A DNA stretch of 64,000 bases from Linanthus parryae (lineage: Eukaryota; Streptophyta; Magnoliopsida; Ericales; Polemoniaceae). The stretch spans positions 54,994,616 through 55,058,615 of the forward strand of contig JALGPY010000009.1 in NCBI GenBank assembly GCA_023055425.1, in the 5' to 3' direction. Positions 1 to 10,479 of the stretch are shown in pieces. Below the pieces are notes generated by a model. That model was not told the DNA's origin. It was given only the letters and a program-made list of their open reading frames with translations, and searched no databases. Position numbers and translations under genes: made by a program. Each line of letters starts with the position of its first letter. Positions within the stretch are counted from its first letter, which is position 1.

Positions 1-2
1 CC

Positions 3-548
3 TACATCAGTGGGACACTTGAGTATGGTATTCGACTCTCTGCCTCCGCCGCTGATTCCCTAACCGCCTACACTGACGCCGATTGGGCTGGTTGTCCGGA
101 CACGCACCGCTCCACTTCTGGTTACTGTGTCTTCTATGGAGACAATCTTCTGAGTTGGTCGTCCAAGCGCCATGCCACGGTATCTCGTTCTAGTGCTGAG
201 GCTGAGTATCGCGGTGTTGCTAACGCCGTCTCCGAACTCTGTTGGGTTCGAAATTTACTTCTTCAGCTTCGTGTCACCCCGCCTCGAGCCGCTGTCGTGT
301 ATTGCCACAATGTGAGTGCTGTCTATCTTTCCGGTAATCCTGTTCAGCATCAGCGCACTAAGCATGTTGAGATTGATCTACACTTCGTTCGTGAGAAGGT
401 TCGTTTGGGTCAGCTTCGCGTGTTGCACATTCCAGCCGATTACCAGTACGCCGACATCTTCACCAAAGGTCTTCCTCGGCCCTTGTTCCAGCGCTTCCGT
501 TCCAGTCTCAGTGTCGGCATGCTTACTGTTTCGACTGCGGGGGCGTAA
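3..548 (+). CDS. Ty1/copia pol C-terminus (RNase H), 5'-partial
   Basis: This is the last part of a copia polyprotein, open from the window edge to a stop at 546-548. RNase H degrades the RNA strand during reverse transcription in the virus-like particle. Visible motifs in order are DADWAG, RSTSGY, the catalytic-region RSSAEAEYR, TKHVEIDLHFVRE and ADIFTKGLP, the standard copia RNase H order. The reading frame starts upstream of the window, so no start codon is assigned. It ends a few bases before an LTR-like sequence, as expected for a copia 3' end. No internal stop is seen in this part. Confidence 0.93.
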   Translation, partial: YISGTLEYGIRLSASAADSLTAYTDADWAGCPDTHRSTSGYCVFYGDNLLSWSSKRHATVSRSSAEAEYRGVANAVSELCWVRNLLLQLRVTPPRAAVVYCHNVSAVYLSGNPVQHQRTKHVEIDLHFVREKVRLGQLRVLHIPADYQYADIFTKGLPRPLFQRFRSSLSVGMLTVSTAGA

Positions 549-552
549 TAGT

Positions 553-689
553 TGTAGGACTAATTTGTCATTCTTTAGGACTAATTTGTCATTACTCTAG
601 GACTAATTTGTAATTAGTTTTGTATTACCTATTTAAAGGGTTGATAATCAATGGAAAAAGGGGACGGAAGATTTTCACCTACTTTCACA
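553..689 (+). repeat. 3' LTR of the left copia element (short, boundaries tentative)
   Basis: Starts TGTAGGAC just after a G-rich stretch (gcgggggcg) that can serve as polypurine tract. It holds three tandem copies of an AGGACTAATTTGT motif (about 556-612), then a TATA-like tatttaaa, and ends near TTTCACA. The 3' boundary is inferred from where F-box coding sequence resumes. Its 5' partner lies outside the window, so neither LTR identity nor a target-site duplication can be checked. Confidence 0.5.
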
Positions 690-2661
690 TACCATTCTTT
701 CTCTACTTTATATCAAAGACATTGCACGTGTCTGTACCGTGTCCAAGAGTCTCCGTCGTCTCTGCTTCAGCATCCCTTCCTTGTCTTTATACGTTAATGA
801 ATTCAAAGAGGAATCACAAGTCTCTGATTTTGACTACTTTCTTCATACATTGTTGGGAGAACGACATGGGATAGTACTGGATAGTCTTCAACTTGAATCA
901 TTTTGTCCTAAATTCAATTCATCGAAGAGGTGTTATATCAAGAAGTTGTTATATGATGCTGTTAGGCTCAATGTTCAGAAGCTCAGCCTCAAACTTAACA
1001 AGACTGATATTTTTCATCTGCCATCTTTTGTCTTTAACTGTACAAGAGTTGTGGAATTGAAGTTGAACAATGGGTTTCTTGTGTTACCGAATGTTGAATT
1101 GAGTTCTGTCCAGGAGTTATCATTGAGTAGATTCAGAGTGACTGAAGGAATCTCTCTCGGAGGTTGGATTTCTTCTTGTGGAAACGCCATCAAAAAGTTG
1201 GAACTGTCCCATTTTGATGGGATCCAATGTCTTGATATCTCCCAATCTTCTCTTGAAATGTTGCGTATAGAATGTCACGTTAATTTCCTTACTACTGTGA
1301 GTCTGTGAAGCTGTCTGCTCCAAGTTTGAAAACTTTGGTTTTGTGGTGGAAGAGTTCACGTAGTTCTGCGGCCACAAAATCGTTCACAATTTCTGCTCCT
1401 ATTCTTACACGCTTGGATTATTTATCAACGGTTTCTCAATGGTCCGTCTTAGGGGAACTCACTCTCCTCCGACGAGTTTTCATTCTGAGTGATGATCCTC
1501 CATATTTGTCAGACCGAAGAGCTAACATCTTCAATATTTTATCCCATCGAAATGTAATTTGTAGCATGTCGCTAAATGCTGCCTTTATAAATGTACGTGC
1601 GCTCTTGGTTCTATCATATTTATTTATATTCCTTTATCAATACTCCAAGGATTTTAATCATCCTATCTCGAAATTGTTGATATTTCAGGTGTTGTATGAG
1701 CACAATTACGGCCAAAGCATGTCATGGAATTATTTGAAAGGGTTGGATATATGTTTCACCCATACAAAGCAATTGCAGAGTTCTAAAATACGAGCATTGG
1801 CGTCTTTTCTCAAAGCATCACCTAACCTAACGACTCTAAGAATTGTGCGCAGACCCGACGATTCAAATGATTCAATCAGAAAGGTAACCTTTTGTATGTA
1901 ATCATCCGCTCTGAGTTTATGATAGACAGACATCTATTTCTTTTTCAGCAACACTTTATTGAAAGGAACTCTTCCAATTTTCGAACGAGGGGTGTCCAAC
2001 CCATTTGGCCCATTTACATTGATATATCATGGATTAATTGTCGACATGCCATTACGAAGCCGGCGAAAAACATTTATTTGAGGATTTTAACCTATTCAGA
2101 TAAAGGGTAGACCCAAACCCAGACAATATTGTTTCCATTATGCACTATGAACCAACATCTTGTCAAATAGTTATGTATTTAGTTTCCTCCTTTGTGTTAT
2201 TGTCTCATTTCATTTTTCTGCTTCTAATTGATTAGCTTTCTTGCTTGGTCTAAATTTATGAGCTATTATGTTCTCAGCACTATCACCCTATGAAACAGAT
2301 TGTCATCTCTTTTGTTATGTTTTGTAAACTTTCATATCACCAAAACTTCAAATATTAGGTTTTGTATGTGCATGTTTGGAATTTGCAGGTATATGATGAA
2401 AAAGATGTAGGTCGTTTCGAAGCAGATGGCATGTTTCATATTGACAAACTGGAATACGTGGTTATGAGTTGGATTCCAGGAGATGCAACTGAAATGGAGC
2501 TGCTTCGGTACTTGTTGAAGCACGGAAAAGCTTTGAAGAGCATACAATTTCTACATTATTTGGATTCCTTCGAAGTGGAAAGATTATCACAAAATTCAAA
2601 CGCTTCGACAAGGCTTCTTCAAATATCTCTTTTCAATTTGGAAGGGAAAAGTGTTAGGTGA
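690..2661 (+). pseudogene. F-box/LRR/FBD-type gene, N-terminus lost, one frameshift
   Basis: F-box proteins recruit substrates to SCF ubiquitin ligases. Coding sequence resumes inside the F-box at about 691 (TILSLLYIKDIARVC, then VSKSLRRLC), directly after the copia LTR. The first ~20 F-box residues and the start codon are missing. Exon 1 (690-1592) then carries leucine-rich repeats (VVELKLNNG, ISLGGWISSC, IKKLELS). A 1-nt loss near 1297 moves the frame, and the frame resumes at 1299 with SAPSLKTLVL. Exon 2 is 1689-1883 and exon 3 is 2389-2661, with GT/AG junctions in phase 0. Exon 3 has FBD-like features (DKLEYVVMSWIPG, ELLRYLLKHGKALKSIQ) and a TGA stop. It is more distant from the other F-box copies in the window than they are from each other. 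Confidence 0.82.
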
Positions 2662-3244
2662 TACCGAGTAGACTTGAATGAAGTAAACGTCAGAAACCTA
2701 GTTGGAACTTGACATATACTTCAGGGGTGTTAAAAGATACGATGTAGACTTAAACACGAAATCATGTTGCAAGTCTTCATGTTGTACGGGAGTCTTGAAT
2801 GAAATGGAGCAGACTGTATTGTCCATAAACAGGCCTGGTATTGTGTTGGGTCTTCAGACTCTTCACTTCTCTCACTTGTGAAGTACCTGTGGGTTAAGGT
2901 AGATTTGTTCTCATGATTATTGCGGTGAATATCATTTTATTTTTAGACATTATTATGAAATAGCCTTATGGAGATTGTATGTTAAAAACTTTCTTTACGA
3001 GACCAATTAATGCATGTCTGCATTATAGAAAAGAGATCATCTCATTTTGAGAATAAAAGATTACTTTGATGTGAAAAAATTGTATGGCAGAAGGGCCCAG
3101 GCGTGTTGGATTTGTACCGACCTCTGGGGTTTATTCGCAGGTCAGGTTGGTCTATATTTTTGTTTGTGATTTGTGTGGTTTGCCTGCGGATGAGGGACCT
3201 GTAAACAATTGCAATCGGCGAGAGTGAGAGGTAACCCAGATCGA
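2662..3244. other. Intergenic, 3' flank of the first F-box pseudogene
   Basis: No open coding frame or repeat structure recognised. It probably includes the former 3' UTR. Confidence 0.5.
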
Positions 3245-4465
3245 TATTCTTTACCTCAGGCCCTCTTCGGCTCCAATTGCTTAAATGTTCTTGAATGGAG
3301 TTGCCCTACTGTTTATTTGAACTGCCTTCGTCCGTTTTAGTGTCTCTGGAGATCTTATCCCTGAATGTTCATGTTATTCCAGTAAACTTCTGATAGGAGA
3401 ATGGATTTCCACCTACTGCCCATCCCTTAAGAATCTAAATCTCGTGGATATCAAAGAATTGTAGTTTGAGAGTTGTTCTGTGAAGGATTTAACAATTATC
3501 CCACTAAATATCTGTCCTCGGATTGTGGTTTCTTGTGTTAATCTCCAAGAACTGTCAATCTTTTTGTCAGATAGTATGAACGAGTATATGGAACCGTATC
3601 TTCGTGTTTCTGCACCAAAGGTTTCAAGTTTTTAAATGGGGGAGGAAACCCAAAGGGAACATAAACCTTGGGGGATTTCCCTGCCTTGAAAGATGTCACA
3701 CTCTATAAGTGCCGTGGTGACAGTTATCCCTATGCAGGTGTATCATGTTTGGATGGACGTTTTAACCTCGTCACGATTTCAAGCTGTGCTAAGGTGTTAA
3801 GACTATCTCTTTCCATAACCGAGGTAAGAGGCTTCTGCTTTATCAACCTTTTCACCTACTTCAATTGATTTTTGTTTTGCGATTCACTTCAAAGTCTTTG
3901 ATCATTTGCCAAGTTCTGTTCATGACAGACCAAGAACTAGTTCTGTTTAGAAAATTTGGAACAATTAGTCATAAGATATGAGCCGAGTGATTAGTGGACT
4001 ACCACACTGCTTCCATAGCGGACTTTGTCTGAAGATCGCCCAATTTGTCATCACTTATCATAGAGAAGAAGAAGAATAAACGTAGTGGGAGTATGGCATC
4101 CGAGGTTATAAACTGAAAACAAATCCTCCAAATTTTATGCAAGTTTGTGCATTTTTGCTCGTGATTTCAGAGTTGATTGACTTGTGTTTCTATAGATGCC
4201 AAGGCTAATAATGAAGAAGGTCATCCGCCGTAATACGGGGAGTCGTAAGATAGGGCAGCAAGTGAAGGAAGTGAAGATTCGTGTTTTTGGTCATGACAAA
4301 TGTCTCAGGTTGGTGAAACATTTCATGAAGTCCGTGGAGGGCTTGGAAAAGATGACAATCTTCTATTCACTTCCTTTGTTTGACAAGTTTGCTGTTGTAC
4401 TAGATAGAGGAATCAGAGGTTCTCCCAGGGCTATAAATATCGTAACCCATTTGAAAGAAGAATGA
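3245..4465 (+). pseudogene. Decayed F-box/LRR gene fragment, inverted paralog of FBL-A
   Basis: It lacks the F-box and roughly the first 150 codons, starting with a stretch readable as LPQALFGSNCL. LRR text follows in shifting frames (VSLEILSLNV, IGEWISTYCPSLKNLNL, VVSCVNLQELSIFLSDS), broken by stops at about 3337, 3392 and 3461. The segment 3668-3823 (ALKDVTLYKCRGD to LSLSITEV) ends at a GTAAGA donor. A damaged second exon lies at about 3912-4102, with the former ELVLF and DYHTASIADFV parts still legible. The last exon, 4196-4465, is open (KIGQQVKEVKIRV, EGLEKMTIFYSLPLFDKF). Exon order and sequence parallel FBL-A on the opposite strand, which points to an inverted duplication followed by decay. 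Confidence 0.85.
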
Positions 4466-4889
4466 GAAGAAGAATATGAGTTTCTACATGTCTCTCTTTC
4501 GGATATTATTGTTGAAAGATCATTCTCTGTTTATGTTTTAAATCTGTTTCCAATGGAGGTTATTAATAATTACGAATTGATCTTCTGAAATCCTCAAATG
4601 TTGAAACATTGATTGATAAATAGAGTTTTGTGTTGTCATCATCAGCTTCACTTTGTTCATCACTAGTGAAATTTAGTTATTGAAAATAAGCTGAGTCACT
4701 ACTGGGATTTCGAGGCTGCACAAGTGTTAAGTTTAAACCACTAAGTAGTTATGACCAGTCTCCGGAGACTTTCATCTATAGGAGTCAATATAGAACACTC
4801 AACTTGTCACATCTTCTTTGATAATCTTGGGCAGAGTACGGATACTAAGTGGAGAGGTAGTATTGCCAAACACCAAGTCATTTCTTACA
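4466..4889. other. Intergenic, nothing recognised
   Basis: AT-rich flank between the F-box pseudogene and the TIR element. No coding signal seen. Confidence 0.5.
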
Positions 4890-5937
4890 AGGGTTAATTG
4901 CATTTTACCCCGTTGTGGTTAGGGGTTTGTGCGAAAGGCCTCCCTAGAGTCTCAAATGGTGCAAAAAAGCCCCCTATGTGGTTTCGTTAATGTGTGGTTC
5001 TGTTAAAATTAACGGAATCCATTAAAGATCACACCTGAGTTGTCTATTATACCCTCGATCTTCAAGGTAATGAAGATGATGAGAAACAATATGATGAACA
5101 TATATGCAAGGAGATTAACAGTTGAAAAACCTCAACCTTCACGCAACACCTACATCCATCAGAAACGCAACCACCATCACCAACAACCATTTCACAATAG
5201 CCAACATCATTCACCAAAACCACCGCACTTCATACCAAATAGCCACCACCGCTAACATTACCCACACACCAACCACTCCTCAAAATTCGGAAACAACAAA
5301 CACAACCACGAATAGTAATCAAACTCCAAAACCAAATCAATCGCAACTCAAAATAAAACCGAATCCGAATTGAAGCACTCTCGAAAAAGATCGACATGTA
5401 CGAACCCACACACAGATGGTCAGATCAATCTAATTGAAGTTCGATACACATGAGGATGGTTTTGGGTTCAAGGACGTTGTCGAAATAGAGAGAGGAGAGA
5501 GAGAGACATGGGTTGATGGCGAAGTCAATGACCTGATTTGTGGAAGAGTCGCCGTCTTCGGCTTCGCCTCCTTCCTCGTTCCTTTATCAGTTAGGAAGAA
5601 AGAACCAGTTAATCAATACTCATAGATCTGGAAAAAAGAGAAAGAATGAGGAGAAGAAGCTCCTCCGTCAGCCGCTTCCGGATTTTAAGACCAAGGTAGC
5701 AGAAGCGTAGAGAGAGAAACGAGAGGGGGCAAAGTTAGAGAGAGAAATCCATAGGAAAAGATGATGGAGATAGGATATATGTAAAAGGGTACTTAGGTCT
5801 AGTTAACCTTGTTAACAGAAAATTGCCCCCCTCCCGCACAAAAACCAAACGACAGGTGGGATTTTTGCATCATTTGAGACCCCGGGTAGGTCTTTTGCAC
5901 AAACCCCTAACCACAGGGGTTAAAATGCAATTAACTC
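4890..5937. mobile_element. Mutator-like non-autonomous TIR element
   Basis: The two ends are inverted copies about 90 bp long. The left end begins AGGGTTAATTGCATTTTACC, and the right end, read in reverse complement, begins GAGTTAATTGCATTTTAACC. Both continue through GTGGTTAGGGGTTTGTGC and GTCTCAAATG. Long TIRs and the 1.05-kb size fit non-autonomous MULEs. The flanks TTTCTTACA (4881-4889) and TTTCTTCTT (5938-5946) are a possible 9-bp target duplication with three mismatches. The interior has CA-rich low-complexity DNA and a short open stretch at 5434-5625 that is not recognised. No transposase is present. Confidence 0.72.
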
Positions 5938-6393
5938 TTTCTTCTTTTCTGAATTTTCCGGCAGCTATAAAATACTATTTGCCAATGGCGCTTTGAGATG
6001 AGAGTTCCTGAAGAGCCATTGTCAAATATCGCTCGAAGAAAGAGTTTATCGGACTAATTTAAGTTATTGCATAAGGAAGCCCAGAGGGTGTGACTAGAAT
6101 GCAAGTCTTTAAACAAATGAGCCAGTCGATTTCGATGATTGTGTCAAGGTCTTCATTTCATTGCCATTTTTAGTGGGATTGGATCCAATGTGAAGGAGAA
6201 TTCAGCTTCCAGTTTTGAGACCTGGAAGTTTGGGAGGAGGACCAATTTCCCAATAACTTGTAGTATGATAGGTCTAACCATTTAGGAGAATATGTATAAA
6301 GCTTCAACTTCCACATTGCACAACTACACAATGTTGTGTTTTTCACTCATGAGTTGAATGTGTCAAATATTGAAATAGTTACCATGTGAGGCC
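5938..6393. other. Intergenic, nothing recognised
   Basis: Lies between the TIR element and the next LTR. No coding or repeat structure identified. Confidence 0.45.
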
Positions 6394-6913
6394 TGTTGGA
6401 AGTAGGAAGGCATTGGTGAGAGTTTTGGTGGAAGAGGAAAGGGATGGAAATGTTAGAAAGAGAATATGGAAACACAAGTGAAAGAGGAAGTTCAATTGAT
6501 TTTTGCTTGATGCAAAGTAGTGATGGACAACAATAGATAATCTCTAGTACTACATAGAAGTCTTAGTAGAAGACTTCATAGGAGAGATATTTAAGAGACT
6601 TGTTAGGGCACTTACTAAATTCTAGAAAACAACCCCTTCTATAGGGAGTGTAGAAGGATTCTAGATTACATCATTTTTTAATCTCTCCACCTAGAAGCAT
6701 CTAAAGATATTTTGTAAGACTTTCTAGTAATACACATTACATCATTGTTCTAGACACTTCTACCGCCTTATGACTTGTTATGCTAATATTATGCTAATAA
6801 ATTTACTAGCCCCAACTAACTAATAAAATACTTATTGGGATTTAACACTTTACTCATATCATTATTATGAGCCACAAATAAAAATTGGGCTAAATCTAGT
6901 TTAGCCTCCAACA
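6394..6913 (-). repeat. 3' LTR of the gag-only element
   Basis: On the minus strand it begins TGTTGGAGGCTAAAC and ends CTTCCAACA, giving TGTTGG/CCAACA termini. It is preceded by the polypurine tract AAGAGGGGG (plus 6914-6924). Confidence 0.6.
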
Positions 6914-7559
6914 CCCCCTCTTAAACTTGATTTAGCGTTCTAGTTTGAAGGGGTGAAATTAAATCTTCTTGTGAGATCCATCTCCTTGAAATGCAATGAC
7001 CTTAAATGCTATCTCCATAGATGTGAGGAACTTTAACTTCTTCTTCTTTAGAAGTCTATCCCTTCTTAATATTCTTAACCAATGTCTTGAATTCTCCACG
7101 GTCTCTTGTCTGCATGATTTGAGAGTTAATTTCTTTCATCCGAACTTCCTCATTCGCATCTAAGAACTTCTCCATATTTATTTATCCCGTGTCAAATGTA
7201 GAATTCTCGAATTCAAAATGAAAAGAGTGACTTCTCACTTCATCATCATGCGGCTCATGGAATGGCTTGAATTCTTTTTGCACCTCTTATCTACTATCTT
7301 CTTGGGCTTCCTCTAACTTGTCAACTTAAACGTCTCCATCATATTCTTTCAATTCCACTTGAATCTTGAACTTATCTTCTTCTTGTATTTCTACACCGAT
7401 ATAGTCTTCTCGATCTTCATGCTCCTCAAACTCATCATTCTTGATATCTTATATTTCTTCTTTGTTCAAATTTTCCTTATTGGTATGCTTCTCATCCTCC
7501 TCCATATTGAAGGTATTGCCTCAATAGAAGCAAGTCCAAAAGTCGGTGGTAAATACCTT

Positions 7560-8620
7560 GGTCTTACTTGACACAATGTGGTCAAGTTTCTTCCATGGTT
7601 CACTTGGAGATTTTGTAATCTTCTCAACTTCAACAACATGCTCTTGGTGAGCCATCAACAACGTACGATCTTCTCCTGGACTTCCTTTAACAAATTTACT
7701 TTCCCGTGCACATGGTTAGTGTTACTTATAAACCCGGAAGTGTAATGACCAAAATCATGACAACAATAACATGTAACCTGAGACTTGTCATATCTTTGTC
7801 TTGGATCAATTTGTCTTCCCTAGTCTCGTGGTCAATAGGAATTATGGCCCTTTTCATCTTGATGAAATGGATAGTAAGCTCCTTGTGGCTCTCTTCCTCC
7901 TCCTTGATTTGCTCCATATCCGCGTCCTCTTCAAAATTTCTCATTATTATATATTTCTTCTCTCTTCCAATTTAGTTTGCTTTGTAGCACCATTGATTCT
8001 TGTTTTGTTCTTTTCATTCTTTCCGCATGAGCTTGTAGCGAGCCCATAAGTTCATCAATGGATAAATTTTTACATCTCTGCATTGTTCAATGGCTACAAC
8101 AACATGCTCAACATCACGATGTAAATGAGTGCAAAAATTTCTCAACAATAAAAGTATCGCTTAAACTTTCCTCTCCATATCTCTTCAATTGATTAGAAAT
8201 GGCCAAAATGCGAGAAAAATAATCTCAAATTGTTTCCGAATTATTCATTTGGAGAGAGTCAATTCACCTATAAGGATTTGGATTTGTACCTTCTTGAATC
8301 TCTCACCCTTTTGAGAGTTTTGGAGAATCTCAAGCTCTCTTGGAGGTGTTTGCAAAAACAATCCTCTCAAGCATGTTATCATTTAAGGAATAATGGATGA
8401 GGGCAAGAGTTGTTTTTATCTTTCTTATATACCTCTTCTATTCCTCTTTTTGTGTTGGACTCAAGTCTCCTTCCAGATCTTTGTAGCCATTCTCCACAAC
8501 ATCCCAAGCACCGTGTCACCCTACGATAGCCTTCATGCGCAATGCCCAAGTGTAATAGTTTTCCTTGGTGAGGCGATGAAATTGAACATAAAAGACCCCA
8601 ATCGCCATCATTCTATCGAC
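7560..8620 (-). pseudogene. Copia-type gag remnant
   Basis: On the minus strand, LTKENYYTWALRMKAIVG is readable near 8516-8580, the N-terminal signature of copia gag (UBN2/gag-2 family). It continues into a frame with several stops. Near 7720-7790 a zinc-knuckle relic reads CYCCHDFGHYTSG, with the last cysteine lost. Frameshifts and stops are numerous, so no product is expected. In the intact family gag forms the virus-like particle and packages element RNA. Confidence 0.68.
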
Positions 8621-8640
8621 TTGGCTCTGATACCACTTTG

Positions 8641-10479
8641 TTGGATGGAGGAAGAGATTAACCCTAGCCATCACCTCCTCAAATAGGAGACGAGTAATCG
8701 CATGGTCACACCGCATCGTGTGGGATTCAAGAAAAACCACCAGACTCCACATTAACTTGAATTTTGCAAGCATACAACAAATTCCTTTGTCACCCCAGAG
8801 TTGATGACGACAACATCCAACATACACATTGAACATGGCCAATAAACGCACCTCCAACGAGATGCCTTACGCCCCCTCCCTAGGGAACCACCTCAAAACA
8901 CCACACGAATGCGTCCCAAAGTATGATGCATTTGGAAACTAGAATTGATTCACTACACTTCCAATGTAGGCTCTATTTGGTTGGCAATAAATTGATTTAC
9001 AAAGAAAAATATTCTACGCATAAAATATTTTTCACCAAAAGAGTTTCTTCTGCAATCATTTCTTTTTGGTTGATAATTGCAAATCATTTTTCTTGTGCAT
9101 TATATTTTTTAAAAGAAAAAACAACATATTACAATAAATTAATGGTGGTGGTGGCAATGGGCAGCGACGGCAGTGACGGTGGGTGGCGGCAAAGGTGGTT
9201 TTTGGTGGTGGAGGTGTTTGTATGAGTTGTTGTCATGCTCCTTCACTCCCGCAAAGTGGTGGGTAACGGAGTATTAACGTATAAATCACTTTATATCTTT
9301 TGAGTGAAATAATCTTACAACGGAAGACATTTTATGTGACAAACTGCGAACCAAACATCAAAATAAGGGAAAATATTTTACCACAAACGAAACAAATACG
9401 TAGTGTCCACGTAGCCATTTCGATAATTGTATTTGATAAGATGATTGAATAATTCTTCTTTTCAAAAATTTTATTTTAGGAGGTCTACAACACACAGGTT
9501 ATAAGAAAGAGCGGTTGCCCTTGTCCGACACTTACAGTCCAGTCTCATAGTGGGCATTTAATGTGTTCCAGTTCTTGAGCACGGTTCTATGGTCAGCCTG
9601 GGACCCCTGAATGCAAAAAGGGCGATCTAGTAGTTCCCACGGAGTGGAGGTGATGGGGTTGGTCCAGATATTTCCCTTTCCTTTGCCGCATTTCTCTCAA
9701 AGGACGATACAATCAGAAGAATCAAAGAAAATGAAGATATTAAACCACACAATCAAAACACTAAAATGTCAGAACAAGCCAATCGAAGAAAATGAGAACG
9801 AACACTAGAAAATATAATAGCATATCTGAAGAAATTGAAAATACAAGAAATTCTCAAATAAAAGAGCTCAACTATCCCTAATTTGAAAGGTCTCAACTAT
9901 CCCTAATTTGAAAGGTCTCAACTGAGTTAAAATTACGAATGTCTTTGACACGGACGAAACGATCAACATTACAATAGCTACAACGCTTACTTAAACGGTA
10001 TTCCCATTTTCAGTGGTATATTCAATATGACCAAGACTCTGGTTTGATAAGCTGCAATCTATCCCATCCAACCTTTGTGACCTTTCTCCGATGATCTTAT
10101 TTATATTCGTTCTCCTGTAAATAATCAACAATGGCATCAACTAGGAGAGGCCCTGCTAAAGAGTTCAACCTCTTTAGATGCTCCGGTTTGTGAACCAAGT
10201 AACGACGACCACGACATTTGCACGATTCAGCCACCCAGAACTCCAGAAGAGCCTGCTGAATTCAAGGATGGTCCTTACTAGTTGTAATATGTGAAACTAG
10301 TACCCCGCAATCTGCAATGATAGATCTTATTTTCCCATATAAACATTCACTAGGGAGTAAAACAATAAAATAAAAGCTCAAATCAATCAAATCTGACTCT
10401 GGAATTGAATACCGACAAGGCGACAACCGAATCTCATCATTCAAGAGCCAAGGGAAGCTTTGCATAATGATAACTGACC
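8641..10479. other. Intergenic with low-complexity DNA
   Basis: No gene recognised. It contains a GGT-rich run at about 9141-9225 and a 25-bp tandem duplication at 9867-9916. From about 10260 onward it is probably downstream sequence of FBL-A. A possible small hAT-type MITE near 8960-9400 was not supportable. Confidence 0.4.
9867..9916. repeat. Two-copy 25-bp tandem duplication
   Basis: Two identical adjacent copies of a unit beginning CTCAACTATCCC and ending GAAAGGT, followed by the first bases of a third. Confidence 0.9.

Larger units (their letters stand above)
6394..8640 (-). mobile_element. Decayed LTR element with copia-type gag, no pol
   Basis: Minus orientation. It has a primer-binding site TGGTATCAGAGCC (8623-8635, initiator tRNA-Met type), a gag remnant, a polypurine tract and a 3' LTR (6394-6913). 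Only about 2 kb separate PBS and 3' LTR, and no protease, integrase or RT text is seen, so it resembles a gag-only non-autonomous element. The 5' LTR should lie right of 8639. Only its terminal bases (TGTTGGA, then GAGGAAG) resemble the 3' copy. Confidence 0.62.

Noticed and set aside
5040..5373. His/Thr/Asn-rich open frames
   Set aside because: CA-rich low-complexity DNA in two overlapping frames, inside a TIR element, no domain.
7706..8049. Plus-strand hydrophobic frames
   Set aside because: Antisense shadow of the gag remnant.
8960..9400. Possible hAT-type MITE (TTTGGTT/AACCAAA ends)
   Set aside because: Terminal match is only about 10 of 13 bases and no target duplication could be fixed.
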